From Opitutaceae bacterium (GTDB lineage Bacteria; Verrucomicrobiota; Verrucomicrobiia; Opitutales; Opitutaceae): a DNA stretch of 33,575 nt. The notes under the pieces were generated by a model that had not been told where the DNA came from, did not search any database, and was given only the letters and a program-made list of their open reading frames with translations. Below are positions 30,950 through 33,575 of this stretch, one piece after another (within the stretch, counting starts at the first letter, position 1; every line of letters starts with the position of its first letter). The position numbers and the translations under genes are program-made. The stretch covers positions 1 to 33,575 of the forward strand of contig JAQTYQ010000034.1 in the NCBI GenBank assembly GCA_028688225.1, in the 5' to 3' direction.

Positions 30950-32626
30950 TCACGGTGCGTCCGCGCGGACAACGGCCCCCGGCACATAAATGGTCTCAAG
31001 ACTGGCGGCTTCTTCATAGGCAATCACGCCTTGCGCAGCCAACTCAAGGGCATGGCGCCCGAGCGAGCGTCCGCCACGGTCGACCCACTTCCGGCGCAAC
31101 ACGTTCTCCTTCATATCCTGGGTGATCTCGGCGCGCATTTCATCATCGGGCACGAAAAGCTCGAATACCGGCACCCGCCCGATTACGCCGGTGGATCCGC
31201 AGCGCGGGCATCCGCCGCGCCGGTATAATTGCGGCGGGACCTTCAGGCCATGGAATTGGTAATGCGCAGCCTGGGCCGGTCCGGCGTCCATGGGCACCCG
31301 GCAATCCGGGCAAAGGCGGGGCGCGAGTCGCTGCGCGACGACCGCGAGCAAGACCTGGCGGAGGTTGAACGGGCTGACATCCTTATCCAGCAGTCGCGGG
31401 ATCACCCCCAGGGCGTCCGGCGTGTGGAGGGTGGTGAGGATCAGGTGCCCGGTCAATGCCGCTTCCACGGCCGCCGAAGCGGTCTCTTCGTCGCGGATCT
31501 CCCCCACCAGGATCACATCGGGCGCCGCGCGCAGGCAGGAGCGGACGGCGGCGGGGAAGGTTTCGGCAAACTCCTCGTTGCCGGTGGACTCCCTCCCCTT
31601 GACCGGCAGCTGCACAAAACGGTCGAACCGGTATTCCACGGGATCCTCGATCGTCACAATTTTCTTTTCGGATGCGTTCATGCTCAACAGGCACCGCCAC
31701 AGGGTGGTGGTTTTGCCCGAGCCCGTGGGTCCGCAGACGATGATCATGCCCTGGCTGCGGCCGAGCAGCTCGCGCATGACGGCCGATTCAGCCTCCGGGA
31801 AAGGCAGCGAGCGGGCGAGATTTTCGACGACCTTCTTGTCGAGCAGCCGGAGGGTCATGGTCTCTCCGGAAAGGGATTTCTGGGCCACGACGCGGATATT
31901 GAGCACATTGCCGTCGGGCATGACCATTTCCGTGCTCCCGTCGCGATAGCCGCGGGATTCGCGGGTCGACATGCTGCCGAAGGCCTTGGCGTCTGAAAGC
32001 ACCTTGGCCCGGTAATCCGTGTCGATGGGCGGCATCACCACGCATTTCCCGCCGATTTTGAACCGGATGTTGAGCCGGTCCGGATACGTCTCGAAAAATA
32101 CGTCGGAGGTCTGCCGGTGATACGCCTCCCGCAGGACCCGCTCGATGAACGTGATACCCTCATTCGGCCGGTAGTGCCAGGAGAGCAATTCACCGGCGGC
32201 CGACGGCGGTCGCGGCCGGGCCTGCGCTTGCTTGACGAGGCCGGACTCCAGCCAGGAAAGCGCCCGCTCCAGGGCCAGGGCCGGGGTTCCGATCGGATGG
32301 ATCTCGCGTTGAAAAAGGTTGCGCAGCTCCCGGATCGTGGGCCCGTCGAAGGGATCCGACATGAACACATGGATGGAAATCCGCCCCTGGAAAGCCGGCA
32401 GGAACCCATGCTCGCGGCAAAGGCCGGCCTGCTTGGCGAAAAGCCCCGGGTCGACCATCTCAGGCGATACTTCCAGCCAAGGAAGGTCGAGCTGGAGGCA
32501 GACGGCTTCCCGGACGGCGTCTTCCGGCCAAAGGTGGAGATCGGAGCCGTAGCGTCCGGTCAGAATGGAATCCCCCAGTAGTTGCTGGCGGAGTTCGTCG
32601 GAAAGGCGGTCGGAAATATGGCGCAT
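30950..32626 (-). CDS. Complete GspE/PilB-type secretion ATPase
   Basis: A 558-residue hexameric ATPase with full GspE/PilB architecture. The N-terminal domain spans about residues 1-110 (GDSILTGRYGSDLHLWPEDA and later LDLPWLEVSPEMV). Walker A is GPTGSGKT (299-306), followed by the acidic IEDPVEYRFD and the Walker B region APDVILVGEIRDEE (about 364-376). The His-box is GHLILTTLHT. A four-Cys zinc site is formed by CPDC (about 437-440) and CPRC (about 472-475). It would drive pilus extension or secretion. It is the second PilB/GspE-type ATPase in the window and sits directly after a coiled-coil gene (two-base gap), apart from the main operon, so it may serve a different pilus or a different step. 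Confidence 0.92.
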   Translation of the reverse strand: MRHISDRLSDELRQQLLGDSILTGRYGSDLHLWPEDAVREAVCLQLDLPWLEVSPEMVDPGLFAKQAGLCREHGFLPAFQGRISIHVFMSDPFDGPTIRELRNLFQREIHPIGTPALALERALSWLESGLVKQAQARPRPPSAAGELLSWHYRPNEGITFIERVLREAYHRQTSDVFFETYPDRLNIRFKIGGKCVVMPPIDTDYRAKVLSDAKAFGSMSTRESRGYRDGSTEMVMPDGNVLNIRVVAQKSLSGETMTLRLLDKKVVENLARSLPFPEAESAVMRELLGRSQGMIIVCGPTGSGKTTTLWRCLLSMNASEKKIVTIEDPVEYRFDRFVQLPVKGRESTGNEEFAETFPAAVRSCLRAAPDVILVGEIRDEETASAAVEAALTGHLILTTLHTPDALGVIPRLLDKDVSPFNLRQVLLAVVAQRLAPRLCPDCRVPMDAGPAQAAHYQFHGLKVPPQLYRRGGCPRCGSTGVIGRVPVFELFVPDDEMRAEITQDMKENVLRRKWVDRGGRSLGRHALELAAQGVIAYEEAASLETIYVPGAVVRADAP

Positions 32627-32628
32627 GG

Positions 32629-33575
32629 TTACCAGTGGTAGAGGGGGAGCGTGGGGGCGGGCTCGCGAAGGAGAACTTCCGATATCTTGCGCAGGAGTTC
32701 CTCCTGCTCGTGGGCCATGTCTTTGAGTGAGCGGATTCCTTTATGGTGGGCCTCGCGTTCCAGGAAGTTGGCAGTCGGCGGGACCAGTGTGGATGAGGCG
32801 GGCAGGAAGAGCGGCACGGGCTCCTCATTGGGATCCTCTCCCGCCCGGATCATCACCCGCGCACGCTGGTAAAGCGCGAGCAACTCCTCCATTGACGCGG
32901 AATGGTGGTCCATCCCGATGCGCCGGGCGACCTCGTTCAACCGGGATAGGAAGGCCTTGTGCGCATCATCCGCGGTAAAATCCGGGAGCATGGTGAGCGG
33001 CGGATGATCCAGGGAGGGCGCCGGCAGGCCGCGCCGCCGGCAAAGGGAGAGCAAGAGCTGCCGGCCGAGGAGAAACTGGGCTCCGCCCCGCACGAGCCGT
33101 TCGGTCGTATAATTCGGGTCGAGGGCGGGCCCGGCGGGCATGTTCGTGACTTCACGGGCTAGCAGGGCATCCAACCGGGCCAGGCGGGAATTGGCCGCAT
33201 CCTGGATCTCCGGCCAGGCCGGCCTTTGGTTGCGGATCAGCCCCTCCAGGTAGCTGCGGGTGCCGCTGGGACTGACCAGTGGCCCACCTGGAACGTATTG
33301 CACCATCCGGTATCGGTCCGGGCTCTCTCGCCATTCCTTGAAGAGTCGGTCGGTCTTTTCCTGCGCTTCCCGGAGCCTGGCTTGCACCGCCTCCGCCTCG
33401 TGTTGCCATGCCTCAAGCAAGGCGTCCTGATCGCGAAGCGTCTTGGCTTGCCGGGGTCCGCTTTTGGTGTCGATCTCCACCAGTTTCGGGATGTAGGCGT
33501 TGATGCGGGCCAGCGCTCCCGCTGCTTTGAAGAACTCACCGGTCCGGCGGACGATGTCCTTGCTGACCGGCTTCT
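32629..33575 (-). CDS. Coiled-coil protein of unknown function, partial (N-terminus beyond right edge)
   Basis: The frame is open from the right edge to the TAA at 32631-32629, giving at least 314 residues. A GTG at 33480 is a possible internal start, but the frame stays open for another 31 codons to the edge (KPVSKDIVRRTGEFFKAAG onward) and looks coding there, so the gene most likely begins outside the window. The sequence is helical and charged with a coiled coil (LLEAWQHEAEAVQARLREAQ), with no signal peptide or membrane segment in the visible part. No family recognised. It ends two bases before the GspE-type ATPase start, so the two are co-translated and may act together. Confidence 0.7.
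   Translation of the reverse strand, partial: KPVSKDIVRRTGEFFKAAGALARINAYIPKLVEIDTKSGPRQAKTLRDQDALLEAWQHEAEAVQARLREAQEKTDRLFKEWRESPDRYRMVQYVPGGPLVSPSGTRSYLEGLIRNQRPAWPEIQDAANSRLARLDALLAREVTNMPAGPALDPNYTTERLVRGGAQFLLGRQLLLSLCRRRGLPAPSLDHPPLTMLPDFTADDAHKAFLSRLNEVARRIGMDHHSASMEELLALYQRARVMIRAGEDPNEEPVPLFLPASSTLVPPTANFLEREAHHKGIRSLKDMAHEQEELLRKISEVLLREPAPTLPLYHW

Noticed and set aside
1..33575. CRISPR array, tRNA/rRNA genes, insertion sequences, attachment sites, oriT or shufflon
   Set aside because: No regularly spaced repeats, tRNA-like cloverleaf, transposase or recombinase frames, or invertible-segment repeats were seen. An oriT cannot be recognised without a relaxase gene, and no convincing nick region was found.

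Overview
This is a G+C-rich window from a diderm bacterium: it encodes an outer-membrane secretin, a lipoprotein and several signal peptides. The dense, strongly GC3-biased genes and the style of secretion genes would fit a group such as Verrucomicrobiota, but no marker gene fixes the phylum and that placement is a weak guess. There are no rRNA, tRNA, ribosomal or metabolic genes. Almost everything belongs to type IV pilus / type II secretion machinery, to a conjugation-like type IV secretion system (T4SS), or to plasmid-type DNA processing. The window therefore looks like part of a large plasmid or integrative conjugative element.

Layout. (1) 1-904, leftward: a two-gene unit with a predicted nucleotidyltransferase (AbiEii/DUF6036-like) and a gene cut by the window edge. 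(2) 960-3164, rightward: a plasmid primase-like protein with one intact and one degenerate Toprim-like domain. (3) 13724 down to about 3166, leftward: a long pilus operon in the order PilT-like ATPase, PilM, PilN, fused PilO-PilP-like protein, three pilin-like proteins, secretin, PilB/GspE-like ATPase, and a small zinc-ribbon frame broken at two homopolymers. (4) 13781-15261, rightward: two prepilins, a free-standing GspE N-terminal domain and a small unknown protein. (5) 19417 down to 15298, leftward: VirB2-like pilin, GspF/PilC platform protein and a UvrD-like helicase. (6) 19553-28881, rightward: the T4SS block, with an exported protein, VirB3-like, VirB4, a glycine-zipper lipoprotein, two tandem TrbJ-like proteins, another exported protein and a long TrbL/VirB6-like protein. 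(7) 28878-33575: a PD-(D/E)XK nuclease, a secretin-N-domain (STN) protein, an unknown protein, a second complete GspE-type ATPase and a coiled-coil protein cut by the right edge.

The clearest unexplained signal is a repeated promoter-like word, consensus GGGCSGCTATCATGG. It occurs at eleven places, always at the head of a transcription unit or just before a gene in one. At eight of them the hexamer TATCAT (TATCTT once) is followed by exactly six bases ending in C and then the ATG start codon. That is the normal distance from a -10 hexamer to a transcription start, so these genes are probably transcribed as leaderless mRNAs. Genes inside the operons instead use overlapping stops and starts, sometimes with Shine-Dalgarno sites. 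The same signal sits on pilus genes, T4SS genes, the primase-like gene and the nucleotidyltransferase, which argues that they form one co-expressed system.

Working model (inference): a type IV pilus with its own retraction and extension ATPases cooperates with a reduced T4SS to move DNA between cells, in principle like the thin pilus of IncI plasmids but with unrelated gene order. VirB8/B9/B10, a coupling protein (VirD4), a relaxase and a prepilin peptidase are not in the window; they either lie outside it or are replaced by the secretin and pilus components.
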